Shown: positions 23,033 through 31,959, numbered from the stretch's first letter. The stretch is DNA of 64,000 bases from Cryobacterium zongtaii (GCF_002909375.1 NZ_PPXD01000009.1:62001-126000); one strand, 5' to 3'. Program-made: numbers and translations. The notes: a model not told the origin generated them from the sequence alone.

Positions 23033-25018
23033 ATGCGTCGATCACTCAACGCGCGACTGAGCGTGCCGGCCCAGCGCTTCGGCGCCATGCCGCTCGGCTC
23101 CAAGGTCGCCCTCGCCTTCTTCGGTCTCGTGGTGCTGCTCGCGGTCCTCGCGCCGGTCATCGCCCCGTTCGACCCGCTCAAGTCGGGCATCCCGGCGCTG
23201 CCGCCCTCGTTCGAGCACCTCTTCGGTACCGACCGCAACGGCCGCGACATCTTCTCCAGGCTGCTCTACGGCGCCAGGTTCTCCCTGGCCATCGGCCTGG
23301 GGGCCACGTCGCTGGCTCTCATCGCCGGTGCGATCATCGGGTCGATCGCCGCCACCGCGTCCAAGTGGCTGAGCGAGACCATCATGCGCATCCTCGACAT
23401 CATCATGTCGTTCCCCGGCATCGCCCTGGCTATCGTCTTCGTTGCCGTCTTCGGCAAGGAGCTGCCGATCCTGATCTGCACGATCGCGTTCCTCTACGTT
23501 CCGCAGATCGCCCGGATCGTGCGCGCCAACGTGATGGCCCAGTTCGGCGAGGACTACGTCTCCGCCGAGCGGGTGATGGGTGCCCGACTGCCGCACATCC
23601 TGTTCTGGCACGTGGCCCGTAACTGTGCGGCCCCGATCATGGTGTTCGTCACCGTGCTGGTGGCCGACGCGATCGTCTTCGAAGCGAGCCTCTCGTTCAT
23701 CGGCGCCGGCGTGCAGGACCCCGCCCCGTCCTGGGGCAACGTGATCTCCTCCGGCCGGAACCTGCTGCTCAGCGGCGGTTGGTGGGCCACCTTCTTCCCC
23801 GGCATGCTCATCCTGATCACGGTGTTGTCGCTGAACATCCTCGCCGAGGGCCTCACCGACGCCCTGGTGAAGCCGGCTGCGAAGAACGCCAAGGCCGTTG
23901 CCGCCGTGTCCGCTGCCGACAGCGCCACCACCACGACGGTGTCCGTGGTGGAGACCGCCGCGGCATCCGTGCCCCTCGAGATGCACCTCGCCCAGCTGCG
24001 GCTGATCGAATCGACCCGCACCGACCGGCTGGTGTACACCGGTGATGCGGCCCCGCTGCTCGAGGTGAAGAACCTGAGCATCCGCTTCCCGAACCGGCAC
24101 GGTGACATCGCCATCGTCGACAACGTGAGCTTCTCGGTTCGGCCCAGCGAGACGATGGCCCTGGTCGGCGAATCCGGCTGCGGCAAGAGCATCACCAGCC
24201 TCGCCATCATGGGGCTGCTGCCGGACACCGCCGAGATCACCGGGCAGATCCTCTTCGAGGGTCGCGACCTGTTGACCATGCCGCGCAAGGAGCGCCAGGC
24301 GCTCCTCGGGCACGAGATGGCGATGGTCTACCAGGATGCGTTGAGCTCGCTCAACCCGTCGATGCTCGTCAGCACCCAGCTCGGCCAACTGATCAAGCGC
24401 GGTGGCACCCGCAGCGCCACCGAGCTGCTCGAACTCGTGGGCCTGGACCCCGTGCGCACGCTGAAGAGCTACCCGCACGAGCTGAGCGGCGGACAGCGCC
24501 AGCGGGTGCTGATCGCCATGGCGCTGACCCGGGACCCCAAGCTGATCGTGGCCGATGAGCCCACCACCGCGCTGGACGTGACGGTGCAGGCGCAGGTCAT
24601 CGACCTGCTCAACGACCTGCGCGAGAAGCTCGGCTTCGCGATGGTGTTCGTCAGCCATGACCTTGCCCTGGTCGCGGAGCTGGCGCACCGCATCACCGTC
24701 ATGTACGCCGGCCAGGTGGTGGAGTCCGCTCCGACCACGGCGTTGCTGATGAGCCCCCGCCACGAGTACACGCGGGGCCTGCTCGGTTCGGTGCTGTCCA
24801 TCGAGGACGGCGCCACCCGGCTGCACCAGATCCCCGGCACGGTGCCCTCGCCGCGTGACTTCGCCACCGGCGACAGGTTCGCGCCACGGTCGAGGAGCGG
24901 CGACGCGGTACGGGCCACCCGCCCGGAGCTGCGGCCGATCACCGGCACCCTGCACCTTGTGTCCACCCACAACGATGCCCTGCTGGCACCGGATGACGAA
25001 CTGGAGACCACGCGATGA
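23033..25018 (+). CDS. Fused ABC permease-ATPase (DppC-DppD)
   Basis: This 661-residue protein joins two normally separate subunits. Residues 1 to about 285 are a DppC-type permease (FGTDRNGRDIFSRLLYGARFSL; EDYVSAERVMGARLPHILFWHV). A linker rich in Ala, Thr and Val runs to about 340. The rest is a DppD-type ATPase with Walker A GESGCGKS, Q-loop YQDALSSLNP, signature LSGGQRQR and Walker B LIVADEPT, ending with the oligopeptide-transporter C-terminal extension. It overlaps the second ATPase by ATGA. The fusion may fix stoichiometry. Confidence 0.9.
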   Translation: MRRSLNARLSVPAQRFGAMPLGSKVALAFFGLVVLLAVLAPVIAPFDPLKSGIPALPPSFEHLFGTDRNGRDIFSRLLYGARFSLAIGLGATSLALIAGAIIGSIAATASKWLSETIMRILDIIMSFPGIALAIVFVAVFGKELPILICTIAFLYVPQIARIVRANVMAQFGEDYVSAERVMGARLPHILFWHVARNCAAPIMVFVTVLVADAIVFEASLSFIGAGVQDPAPSWGNVISSGRNLLLSGGWWATFFPGMLILITVLSLNILAEGLTDALVKPAAKNAKAVAAVSAADSATTTTVSVVETAAASVPLEMHLAQLRLIESTRTDRLVYTGDAAPLLEVKNLSIRFPNRHGDIAIVDNVSFSVRPSETMALVGESGCGKSITSLAIMGLLPDTAEITGQILFEGRDLLTMPRKERQALLGHEMAMVYQDALSSLNPSMLVSTQLGQLIKRGGTRSATELLELVGLDPVRTLKSYPHELSGGQRQRVLIAMALTRDPKLIVADEPTTALDVTVQAQVIDLLNDLREKLGFAMVFVSHDLALVAELAHRITVMYAGQVVESAPTTALLMSPRHEYTRGLLGSVLSIEDGATRLHQIPGTVPSPRDFATGDRFAPRSRSGDAVRATRPELRPITGTLHLVSTHNDALLAPDDELETTR

Positions 25019-25818
25019 GCACCGGCAACGAGATTCTGCGACTCGACGACATCCACGTCATCCACACCGCCCGCACCGGAACGCTGTTCCGCCGGGACAA
25101 GGTGCACGCCGTCAACTCGGTGAGCCTTACCCTGAACCGCGGCGAGACCATCGGCATCGTGGGGGAGTCCGGCTGCGGCAAGTCCACCCTCGCCCGGGTG
25201 ATGGTCGGGCTGCAGGAGCCGACCAGCGGCACGGTGTCGTTCAAGGGACGCAACATCGTCAAGCGCGACCGGACCACCGCCAGGGCCTACGGCAAAGCGG
25301 TGTCCATCATCTTCCAGGACCCGTCCACCGCCCTGAACGCCCGCATGAGCGTGCACGACGTGCTGATGGACCCGCTCCGGGTGCACGGAATCGGCACCCT
25401 GGCGCAGCGGGAAGCGCGGGTGCGGGAACTGCTCGACCTCGTCGGGCTGCCCGCCTCCACCAGCGATGTGTTCCCCGGTCAGGTCTCCGGCGGCCAGCGC
25501 CAGCGTGTGGCCATCGCCAGGGCGCTCGCGCTCGAACCTGACATCATCATCGCCGACGAACCGACCAGCGCCCTGGATGTGTCGGTGCGCGCCCAGATCC
25601 TCAACCTGTTGAGCGACCTGAAGGTGGGCCTCAACCTCGGCATGGCGTTCATCTCGCACGACATCCAGACCGTGCGCTACGTGTCCGACCGGATCGTCGT
25701 CATGAAATCCGGACGCGTCGTGGAGGAGGGACCCGCAGAGCAGGTCTTCACCACCCCGAGCGATCCGTACACCCGCACCCTCCTCGGTGCGGCTCCCAGC
25801 CTTCTCATCCATAACTAA
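25015..25818 (+). CDS. ABC transporter ATPase (DppF type)
   Basis: This 267-residue ATPase is the second energising subunit of the transporter. It has Walker A GESGCGKST, Q-loop IFQDPSTALNARMSVHDV, signature VSGGQRQR, Walker B IIIADEPTSALD and switch His in ISHDIQ. The end 'PYTRTLLGAAP' is typical of DppF. It overlaps the fusion gene by 4 bp and is followed by nanA after 20 bp. Confidence 0.92.
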   Translation: MSTGNEILRLDDIHVIHTARTGTLFRRDKVHAVNSVSLTLNRGETIGIVGESGCGKSTLARVMVGLQEPTSGTVSFKGRNIVKRDRTTARAYGKAVSIIFQDPSTALNARMSVHDVLMDPLRVHGIGTLAQREARVRELLDLVGLPASTSDVFPGQVSGGQRQRVAIARALALEPDIIIADEPTSALDVSVRAQILNLLSDLKVGLNLGMAFISHDIQTVRYVSDRIVVMKSGRVVEEGPAEQVFTTPSDPYTRTLLGAAPSLLIHN

Positions 25819-25838
25819 AGAAATCAGGAGCAACAACT

Positions 25839-26765
25839 ATGTCAGCACCCACCTTCGGCGGAGTCGTTCCCCCTCTCGTCACCCCTCTCACTGCAGACGG
25901 AGCCGTCGACCTCGAGTCCTTCGAGCGTCTGGTCAACCACCTCATCGACGCCGGCGTCGACGGCCTGTTCGTCCTGGGTTCCTCTGGTGAGGTCGCCTTC
26001 CTCTCCGACGCGGACCGCACCGTCGTCCTGACCGAAGCCGTGCGCATCTCCGCCGGCCGGGTCAAGATCATGACCGGCGTGAACGACATGACCCCGGCCC
26101 GCGTCGTGGCACAGATCCGCCTGGCCGAGGCCGCCGGCGTCGACGCCATCGTGGCCACCGCCCCGTTCTACACTTTGCCGAACCAGGCCGAGATCGAGAC
26201 GCACTTCCGACTGCTCGCCGCCGCGACCACGCTGCCGATCTTCGCCTACGACGTGCCGGTGCGGGTGCACAACAAGCTCAGCCTCGACATGCTCATCCGT
26301 CTGGGCGCCGAAGGTATCATCGCCGGCGTCAAGGACTCCAGCGGCGACGACGTCGGATTCCGCCGCCTGGTGATGGCCAACCGGGCCGCCGGCAGCCCCC
26401 TGGTCGTCTTCACCGGCCACGAGGTCGTCGTCGACGGCGCTCTGCTGCTGGGCGCCGACGGCGTGGTTCCCGGCCTCGGCAACGTCGACCCGAAGCGCTA
26501 CGTCGACCTGTTCGCCGCGTCGAAGGCCGGCGACTGGGAGGCCGTGCGCCGCATCCAGGACGAACTGTCCGAACTGTTCGAGATCGTCTTCCAGGCCTCC
26601 GGCGTGAGCGGCGAAGCCGCCGGCCTCGGCGCGTTCAAGACCGCCCTGGCGCACCTGGACATCATCTCGACCAACCGGATGTCGCCGCCGGTTCCCGCCC
26701 TCGCCGGCGAGACCGTCGAGCGCATCCAAGCGATCGTCGACCGCGCGGGCCTTTTGGTGCGATGA
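25839..26765 (+). CDS. nanA: N-acetylneuraminate lyase (DapA/NanA family)
   Basis: This 308-residue aldolase of the DHDPS/NAL family cleaves N-acetylneuraminate to ManNAc and pyruvate. The Schiff-base Lys165 (GVKDSSGD) and Tyr137 (FAYDVP) fall at the same numbers as in E. coli NanA, and the carboxylate-binding GSSGE is residues 47-51. The sequence style (GGVDGLF.LGSSGE; YDVPVRVH) resembles corynebacterial NanA. The adjacent kinase and ManNAc-6-P epimerase genes make the lyase reading much more likely than DHDPS or KDG aldolase. It overlaps nanK by ATGA. Confidence 0.85.
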   Translation: MSAPTFGGVVPPLVTPLTADGAVDLESFERLVNHLIDAGVDGLFVLGSSGEVAFLSDADRTVVLTEAVRISAGRVKIMTGVNDMTPARVVAQIRLAEAAGVDAIVATAPFYTLPNQAEIETHFRLLAAATTLPIFAYDVPVRVHNKLSLDMLIRLGAEGIIAGVKDSSGDDVGFRRLVMANRAAGSPLVVFTGHEVVVDGALLLGADGVVPGLGNVDPKRYVDLFAASKAGDWEAVRRIQDELSELFEIVFQASGVSGEAAGLGAFKTALAHLDIISTNRMSPPVPALAGETVERIQAIVDRAGLLVR

Positions 26766-27697
26766 CCTTCACACTCGGCGTCGACCTCGGCGGCACCAAA
26801 ATCGCGGCGGGACTCGTCGCCCCCGACGGCGTCGTCACCCGGCGGATGTCGGCGCCGACGCCGGCCGCCGAGGGCCCGGAGGCTATCCTCCAGACCATCG
26901 TCGACCTCGCCACCAGCCTCACCGCATCCGCACCCGGCGCCGCCATCGCCGGGTGCGGGATCGGCGCAGCCGGCGTTATCGACCCGGTGAGCCGCACCGT
27001 GCAGTTCGCCACGAACTCCCTGCCCGGCTGGACCGGAACCCGCCTCGGCGCCGAGATCGAGCGCCGGCTGGGTGTGCCGGTCGCCACCGTCAACGATGTG
27101 CACGCGCACGCCATCGGCGAGGCCGTGCACGGCGCCGGCCGGGGCGAGCGCACTGTGCTCGTCATCGCCGCCGGAACCGGGATCGGCGGAGCTCTCGTGA
27201 TCGACGGCGTGCTGCAAGCCGGTCGCCACGGGGCCGCCGGCCACTACGGGCACGTCCCCGCCGCGGAAGCCGCGGGACTGGCCTGCACCTGCGGCGGGGT
27301 CGGCCACCTCGAGGTCATCGCCTCGGGACCCGCGATTCTGCAGGCCTATCTGCGCCGCGGCGGAAGCGTGCCCAGGGACACCCAGGAGATCTTCGCCAAG
27401 GCCGACGCCGGCGATTCGGTGGCGGCGGAGGTCATCGACGTCGCCGCCACCGCGCTGGGCCGCTCGATCGGCGGCCTGATCAACAGTCTGGACCCCGATC
27501 TCGTCATCGTCGGCGGCGGTCTCGCTTCCGCAGGCCCCCGCTGGTGGAACACCGTAGAGAGCCAGGCCCGCGCCGAAGCGATGGGCCTGCTGGCCGGCTG
27601 CCGGATCGTGCCGACCTCCCTGGGCGCGGACTCGGCCATCGTCGGCGCGGCGTCCCTGATCACCAGCTCCACACTTCTGACACCACAATCTCTTTGA
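26762..27697 (+). CDS. nanK: ROK-family kinase, probable N-acetylmannosamine kinase
   Basis: This 311-residue ROK sugar kinase phosphorylates ManNAc to ManNAc-6-P in the proposed pathway. The phosphate loop is DLGGTK (8-13) and the catalytic Asp112 is in VNDVHAH. The ROK zinc motif CxCGxxGCxE is altered to CTCGGVGHLE, with His in place of the third Cys; zinc may still bind. It lies between nanA and nanE, which fixes the role. Confidence 0.85.
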   Translation: MTFTLGVDLGGTKIAAGLVAPDGVVTRRMSAPTPAAEGPEAILQTIVDLATSLTASAPGAAIAGCGIGAAGVIDPVSRTVQFATNSLPGWTGTRLGAEIERRLGVPVATVNDVHAHAIGEAVHGAGRGERTVLVIAAGTGIGGALVIDGVLQAGRHGAAGHYGHVPAAEAAGLACTCGGVGHLEVIASGPAILQAYLRRGGSVPRDTQEIFAKADAGDSVAAEVIDVAATALGRSIGGLINSLDPDLVIVGGGLASAGPRWWNTVESQARAEAMGLLAGCRIVPTSLGADSAIVGAASLITSSTLLTPQSL

Positions 27698-27721
27698 ACT
27701 CTTTCTGAACGGATACCCGGA

Positions 27722-28399
27722 ATGACGCATCCCTACCTCGCCGCGCTCGAAGGCGGCCTCATCGTGTCGTGCCAGGCCTACCCGGCTGAGCCCATGCGGC
27801 ACCCCGAGACCATGACCCAGATCGCCGAGGCCGCCGTGCGCGGCGGCGCCGTGGGTATCCGGGCCCAGGGCATCGCCGACATCCGCTCGATCCACGAGCG
27901 GGTGGCCCTGCCGCAGATCGGCCTGTGGAAAGACGGCGCCGATGACGTGTTCATCACGCCGACCCTCGAACACGCCCTGGCCGTGATCGCCGCCGGCGCA
28001 CAGATCGTCGCGATCGACGGCACCCGCCGGGCCCGGCCAGACGGCCTGACCCTGGCGGAGACCATCGCCCGCATCCACGAGCAGACCAGCGCCCTGGTGA
28101 TGGCGGATGTTGGCTCTGTCGCCGACGGTATCGCCGCTCACGAGGCCGGCGCCGACTGTGTGGGCACCACCCTGTGCGGCTACACGGGGGAGCGGCCGAA
28201 GTCTGTCGGACCCGACCTCGAGGTGCTGCGCGAGCTCGCGTCGACGCTGCCGATCCCCGTGATCGCCGAGGGCCGCGTGCACACTCCGGCCCAGGCGTCG
28301 GCCTGCATCGATGCCGGCGCGTTCGCGGTTGTCGTCGGCACTGCCATCACGCATCCGACGACCATCACCACCTGGTTCGCGGATGCCGTTGCGCGGTAG
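27722..28399 (+). CDS. nanE: N-acetylmannosamine-6-phosphate 2-epimerase
   Basis: This 225-residue TIM-barrel protein is of the NanE family. It converts ManNAc-6-P to GlcNAc-6-P. Characteristic parts are 'LEGGLIVSCQAYPAEPMRHPETMTQIAEAAVRGGAVGIRAQG', 'LWKDG', 'ALVMADVGSVADGIAAHEAGADCVGTTLCGYT' and 'PVIAEGRVHTPAQA.ACIDAGAFAVVVGTAITHP'. It closes the operon. The products would need NagA/NagB, which are not in this window. Confidence 0.93.
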   Translation: MTHPYLAALEGGLIVSCQAYPAEPMRHPETMTQIAEAAVRGGAVGIRAQGIADIRSIHERVALPQIGLWKDGADDVFITPTLEHALAVIAAGAQIVAIDGTRRARPDGLTLAETIARIHEQTSALVMADVGSVADGIAAHEAGADCVGTTLCGYTGERPKSVGPDLEVLRELASTLPIPVIAEGRVHTPAQASACIDAGAFAVVVGTAITHPTTITTWFADAVAR

Positions 28400-28422
28400 C
28401 GCGACAAAAAGGGGTGCCGGGC

Positions 28423-29037
28423 CTACAAGGGTGCCGGGTCGGCGTCGGCCGTGGGTTCCGCCAGGCTCGTGGGCGAGCCGGTGAGGTAACTCATGCCGCA
28501 GCCCGCGAGCAGCGCGCCGGCACCTCCCCAGACCAGGTCGCCTATCGAGTCGTTGTAGCCGACGAAGATCTCCGGATCGAGGTAGGTGTGCCCGAACCAC
28601 TCGAAGACCTCCCAGAGCACGCCCAGCGCCAGCCCCAGCGTCGTCGTCACCACGGCTGCCGAGAGCATCGGCCGGGGCAGGGTGTCGGCGTCGGCCAACA
28701 CCCTGAACTGCACGAGCACGATGTAGAGCAGCGCGGCGCAGAGTCCGTTGGTGAGGAAGTGCACTGGCAGGTCCCACCAACGGGTGGTGAGGTAGATCCC
28801 CAGCACGCTGCTCCAGACCGCCACGAGCACCACCACGCCGAACGCGATGTCGACGCTCGGTCGCAGTCCCAGCAGCCGGGGGAGCAGCATCCCGCCGGCC
28901 ACGAGCGCCAGGCTGATCCCGGACAGCGGGCCCCAGCCGACGCCGGCGACCACGATGCCGACCAGGGCCAACGCCCGCAGCGCGTCGGCGGTCGCCTCCG
29001 CGAGGCCGGACGGTCGCCGCAGCAATGTGTGGATCAT
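28423..29037 (-). CDS. Multi-pass membrane protein, DUF2238-like
   Basis: This 204-residue protein has about five membrane segments and the conserved stretch 'TTRWWDLPVHFLTNGLCAALLY', followed by 'GLALGVLWEVFEWFGHTYL...GYNDSIGDLVWGGAGALLAG'. The WE..E/N.S.GDL pattern is that of DUF2238/YjdF-like membrane proteins of unknown function. The ATG at 29037 follows TAGTGT by 7 nt (leaderless). It converges on nanE with only 23 bp between. Confidence 0.75.
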   Translation of the reverse strand: MIHTLLRRPSGLAEATADALRALALVGIVVAGVGWGPLSGISLALVAGGMLLPRLLGLRPSVDIAFGVVVLVAVWSSVLGIYLTTRWWDLPVHFLTNGLCAALLYIVLVQFRVLADADTLPRPMLSAAVVTTTLGLALGVLWEVFEWFGHTYLDPEIFVGYNDSIGDLVWGGAGALLAGCGMSYLTGSPTSLAEPTADADPAPL

Positions 29038-29047
29038 GGCCAGCACA

Positions 29048-29911
29048 CTAGCCGGATCGGCCGCCGGCAGTAGAGCTTGCCGGGCGCAGAACTGCCTGCA
29101 CGGGCTCGTGGTCGGAGCCGGACCGACCGTCGAACCGTGCCGCGTTGATGCCCGTGCTCGCCACCTCGACGCCCGGCCCCACCAGGACGAAGTCGATGCG
29201 CGCCCCGCCCCGGCGCAGGCGCCGATAGCCCGAGAAGGTGCCCCACTGCGGGGTCAACCGTTCGGCGGCCGCCAGCCAGGCATCCCGGAGCGCACCCTCG
29301 CCGGTCAGCCGGCGGTAGACGGCGGAATCCACGGTGGCGTTGAGGTCGCCGGTGACCACGATTACGGCGTCGGGTTCCGCGGCGTGGGCGGAATTCACCA
29401 GGGTGATGATGAACGCCGCCGAGGTGAGCCGGGACCGCCAGGAGAGGTGGTCGAAGTGGGTGTTGAAGGCCAGCAGCCGGGCGCCGGTGGCGAGGTCGGT
29501 GAAATCGGCGGACACCACCACCCTGCTGGTGAGATTGCCCCAGGAGCGCGACCCGTGCACGTGCGGCGTGGCCGACAGCGCCCGTTGCTGCCAGGCGGTG
29601 AGCTGCAGGCGCCGGCTGTCGTAGAAGATCGGGTTGTGCTCGTCGCGCCCGGTGGCGTGCCGACCGCGGCCCACCCAGCGGTAGTGCGGGCCGAGGGCGG
29701 TGGCCACAAAATGCACCTGGTCCACCAGCGCCTCCTGCGCGCCGAGCAGTGTCGGCTGCTCGGCGACAAGCAGGCGCTTCAACAACAGCTTGCGGTTGTC
29801 CCACCGGTCGGCGCTGCCCCGCCGCAAAGTGGGCACCCGGCGACGGATGTTGTAGGTCATCACGTGCAGGTCGGGCGCGCTCACCGCACCGATCAGCGCC
29901 GCATCCGTCAT
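29048..29911 (-). CDS. Endonuclease/exonuclease/phosphatase-family protein, paralogue 1
   Basis: This 287-residue metal-dependent phosphoesterase of the EEP family has the motifs MTYNIRRR, LLGAQEALVDQ, HFDH, VTGDLNA and GSDHEPVQAVL, i.e. the Asn, Glu, Asp and His residues of the family. No signal peptide is present. TACCGT stands 7 nt before the ATG. A sister gene lies at 33621-34475. Substrates in the family range from DNA to phosphoinositides, so the role is open. Confidence 0.85.
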   Translation of the reverse strand: MTDAALIGAVSAPDLHVMTYNIRRRVPTLRRGSADRWDNRKLLLKRLLVAEQPTLLGAQEALVDQVHFVATALGPHYRWVGRGRHATGRDEHNPIFYDSRRLQLTAWQQRALSATPHVHGSRSWGNLTSRVVVSADFTDLATGARLLAFNTHFDHLSWRSRLTSAAFIITLVNSAHAAEPDAVIVVTGDLNATVDSAVYRRLTGEGALRDAWLAAAERLTPQWGTFSGYRRLRRGGARIDFVLVGPGVEVASTGINAARFDGRSGSDHEPVQAVLRPASSTAGGRSG

Positions 29912-29992
29912 GGGGCCCACGGTACCCGCGCGGTGGGGAAAGTGCGCCAGAGGAGGTGGCTGTCCGGTGGTTATCTCGCGGCTATGTGGCTG

Positions 29993-31036
29993 CTATTTGG
30001 CGGCGAGCAGCCGGGCCACGCGGGGCTTCACCTCGGTGGCCAGCAGGGTGAGCGACTCGTGCAGGTGCTCCGGCGGCAGACCGCCGAAGTCGCCCTGCAG
30101 GAAGTGCCGCATGTGGCCCAGGTAGCCGTGCAGGTGCACGATGCGCTCGGCGACGTCGTCGGGATCGCCCACGTAGTAGGCGCCGGGCGTCGCGACCTGG
30201 GCGTCGAACTGTCGGCGGTCGGGGGCGCCCCAACCGCGCAGCCGGCCCATCTCCACGTTGAGGGTGTGCCAACCGGGGTAGAACCGCTCCAGGGCCTCCG
30301 CCTTCGAGGGGGCGACCAGACCGAACGTCGCCACCGAAACCTTCACGTTCTCGGTGTGGTGCCCGGCCTGCGCGGCCGATCGGCGGTAGAGCTCCGTCAG
30401 CGGTGCGAACCGGTGCGGTTCGCCGCCGATGATGCCGTAGGAGACGGGTAGGCCCAGCCGTCCAGCCCGGGCTGACGACGCCGCGTTGCCTCCGGTGGCC
30501 AACCAGATCGGCAGCCGGCCGTTCACCGGGCGGGGCACCACGGCCAGGGCGTCGATCGCCGGGCGTACGCTGCCCGACCAGCTCACCGTCTCGGTGGGGC
30601 TGTTGTTGATGGTCATCAGCAGGTCGAGCTTCTCGGCGTAGAGCCTGTCGTAGTCGGCCAGGTCGTGTCCGAACAGCGGGAAGGTCTCGACGGAGGATCC
30701 TCGCCCCGCGGTGATCTCCACCCGGCCGCCGCCGGAGACGGCGTCGGCGGTGGCGAGCTGCTGGAATACCCGCACCGGGTCATCCGTGCTGATGATGCTC
30801 GCCGCGCTGCCGAGGATGATCCGGTCGGTCGCGGCGGCAGCGGCGGCGATGAGAGCACCGGGGGAAGACGCGGGCATGCTCACGGTGTGGTGTTCGCCGA
30901 TGCCGAAGTAGTCCAGCCCCACCCGGTCGGCCAGGACGATGGCGTCGAAGAGGGTGCGGATGCCCTCCGCGGTGTTGCGGAAGCTGCCGTCGGGGTTCAG
31001 TGGGGTGTCGCCGAAGCTGTATGCGCCGATTTGCAT
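29993..31036 (-). CDS. LLM-class flavin-dependent oxidoreductase
   Basis: This 347-residue luciferase-like TIM-barrel protein begins MQIGAYSFGDTP and has 'GLDYFGIGEHHTVSMPASSPGALIAAAAAATDRIILGSAASIISTDDPVRVFQQLATADAVSGGRVEITAGRGS'. Those are the family hallmarks for FMN or F420 binding. The C-terminal 'YVGDPDDVAERIVHLHGYLGHMRHF' is also typical. It may work with the NADP/F420 oxidoreductase gene just upstream on the same strand, though the substrate is not known. Confidence 0.88.
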   Translation of the reverse strand: MQIGAYSFGDTPLNPDGSFRNTAEGIRTLFDAIVLADRVGLDYFGIGEHHTVSMPASSPGALIAAAAAATDRIILGSAASIISTDDPVRVFQQLATADAVSGGGRVEITAGRGSSVETFPLFGHDLADYDRLYAEKLDLLMTINNSPTETVSWSGSVRPAIDALAVVPRPVNGRLPIWLATGGNAASSARAGRLGLPVSYGIIGGEPHRFAPLTELYRRSAAQAGHHTENVKVSVATFGLVAPSKAEALERFYPGWHTLNVEMGRLRGWGAPDRRQFDAQVATPGAYYVGDPDDVAERIVHLHGYLGHMRHFLQGDFGGLPPEHLHESLTLLATEVKPRVARLLAAK

Positions 31037-31106
31037 GGGTCTGTCCGATGTCTGGTGGAACGGGGTGTCTGGTGGTGCGGGGTCTGGCGGAACGGGGAGC
31101 CTGCGG

Positions 31107-31172
31107 AACTGTGCCCGAAACGGACATCTGCGCCCGGTGTGCCGGATGCAGATGTCAGCACGGGGAACAATT
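31107..31172 (-). repeat. 66-bp palindromic repeat, copy 2
   Basis: This is the same 66-bp element as at 571-636, in reverse orientation. Read on the minus strand it matches copy 1 at 55 of 66 positions without a gap. It overlaps the TAA stop of the oxidoreductase gene at 31171, just as copy 1 overlaps the TAA stop of the transporter gene. Confidence 0.75.
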
Positions 31173-31821
31173 AGGCGGCGTCGTCCGCTGCGGCGGCGAA
31201 CTCCAGCTCGGCCGTCAGCTCGGCCGCGGTGTGCCGGCCGCCGAACACTGTCGAGCCCGGCTCGAACGCCGTCCCGGCCTCGAGCGGGCCGGCGTAGACG
31301 GCGTCGAAGCCGAACCGCTCGATGACCTCGGCCACGACGGATGCGGCCTGCGGTTCGCCCGCGATGGCCAGGGCGTGCCGGTCGGGATGCCCGGCCGGCC
31401 GGGCGTCGGTCTCCAGGTCGTGGTAGCCGATGTGGTTGAGGGTCTTCACCAGCCGGGCCGTGGCGAAGTGGTCGGCGACGATCTCGCTGCTTCCGCGGGG
31501 GTCGGTGGCGACCTCGGGGAGTTCGCCGTCGATGGGCTGCCAGTAGTTCATGGTGTCGATCACGATGGCGCCGGCCAGGGTGGCCGGGTCGACCGAGCGA
31601 AACTTGTGCATCGGCACGGCGAGCACCACGAGGTCGGCGGATGCGGCCACCTCCGCCGCCGACATCGCTGAGGCACCGGGGATGACGATGTCAACGATGA
31701 GCTGGATGTCGGCCGCGGGCCCGGATCCGGCGATGGTGACCGCGTAACCGGCCTTGAGCGCGGTGCGGGCGATGGCGGAGCCGACGCGGCCCGCCCCGAG
31801 GATGCCGATCGTGGTGACCAT
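31171..31821 (-). CDS. NADPH-dependent F420 reductase-like / NADP-binding oxidoreductase
   Basis: This 216-residue protein has the N-terminal Rossmann motif IGILGAGRVGSAIARTALKAGY and 'DLVVLAVPMHKF', with 'GAIVIDTMNYWQPIDG' and 'LVKTLNHIGYHDLE'. These are the pattern of NADP oxidoreductases that are either F420-dependent or cytochrome-reductase-like (COG2085). GAAAGG stands 6 nt before the ATG. It diverges from an HxlR regulator, which is the usual arrangement for redox-sensed oxidoreductases. Confidence 0.82.
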   Translation of the reverse strand: MVTTIGILGAGRVGSAIARTALKAGYAVTIAGSGPAADIQLIVDIVIPGASAMSAAEVAASADLVVLAVPMHKFRSVDPATLAGAIVIDTMNYWQPIDGELPEVATDPRGSSEIVADHFATARLVKTLNHIGYHDLETDARPAGHPDRHALAIAGEPQAASVVAEVIERFGFDAVYAGPLEAGTAFEPGSTVFGGRHTAAELTAELEFAAAADDAA

Positions 31822-31913
31822 TGAGGGCCTTTCTGCGGGTGTTCACGGCGCCCGAATTCGCGCCGACATCCCACGATGCCAAACTCCGTCACCATTCGCC
31901 ATCCGGAGGTAAG

Positions 31914-31930
31914 CTGCTAATCAATAGTTA
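31914..31930. promoter_or_regulatory. Putative HxlR operator
   Basis: The AT-rich sequence CTAATCAATAGTTAG lies in the 138-bp gap between the divergent oxidoreductase and HxlR genes and has 4-bp palindromic ends. It is the only such island in the gap and is a weak candidate operator. Confidence 0.3.
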
Positions 31931-31959
31931 GTGAGTCGGTCAGTAAGGAAGCGCAGCCA

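Noticed and set aside
23042..24970. Very long minus-strand open frame opposite the permease-ATPase fusion
   Set aside because: Its composition (His/Gly/Asp/Arg-rich, no domains) is that of the antisense of a high-GC gene; the plus strand has full ABC motifs.
25839..26765. Lysine-pathway dihydrodipicolinate synthase (dapA)
   Set aside because: The downstream ROK kinase and NanE, plus Tyr137/Lys165 spacing as in NanA, favour the lyase.
28392..28425. Rho-independent terminator after nanE
   Set aside because: A 7-bp GC hairpin overlaps the stop codon, but it is followed by A residues rather than T on the transcribed strand.
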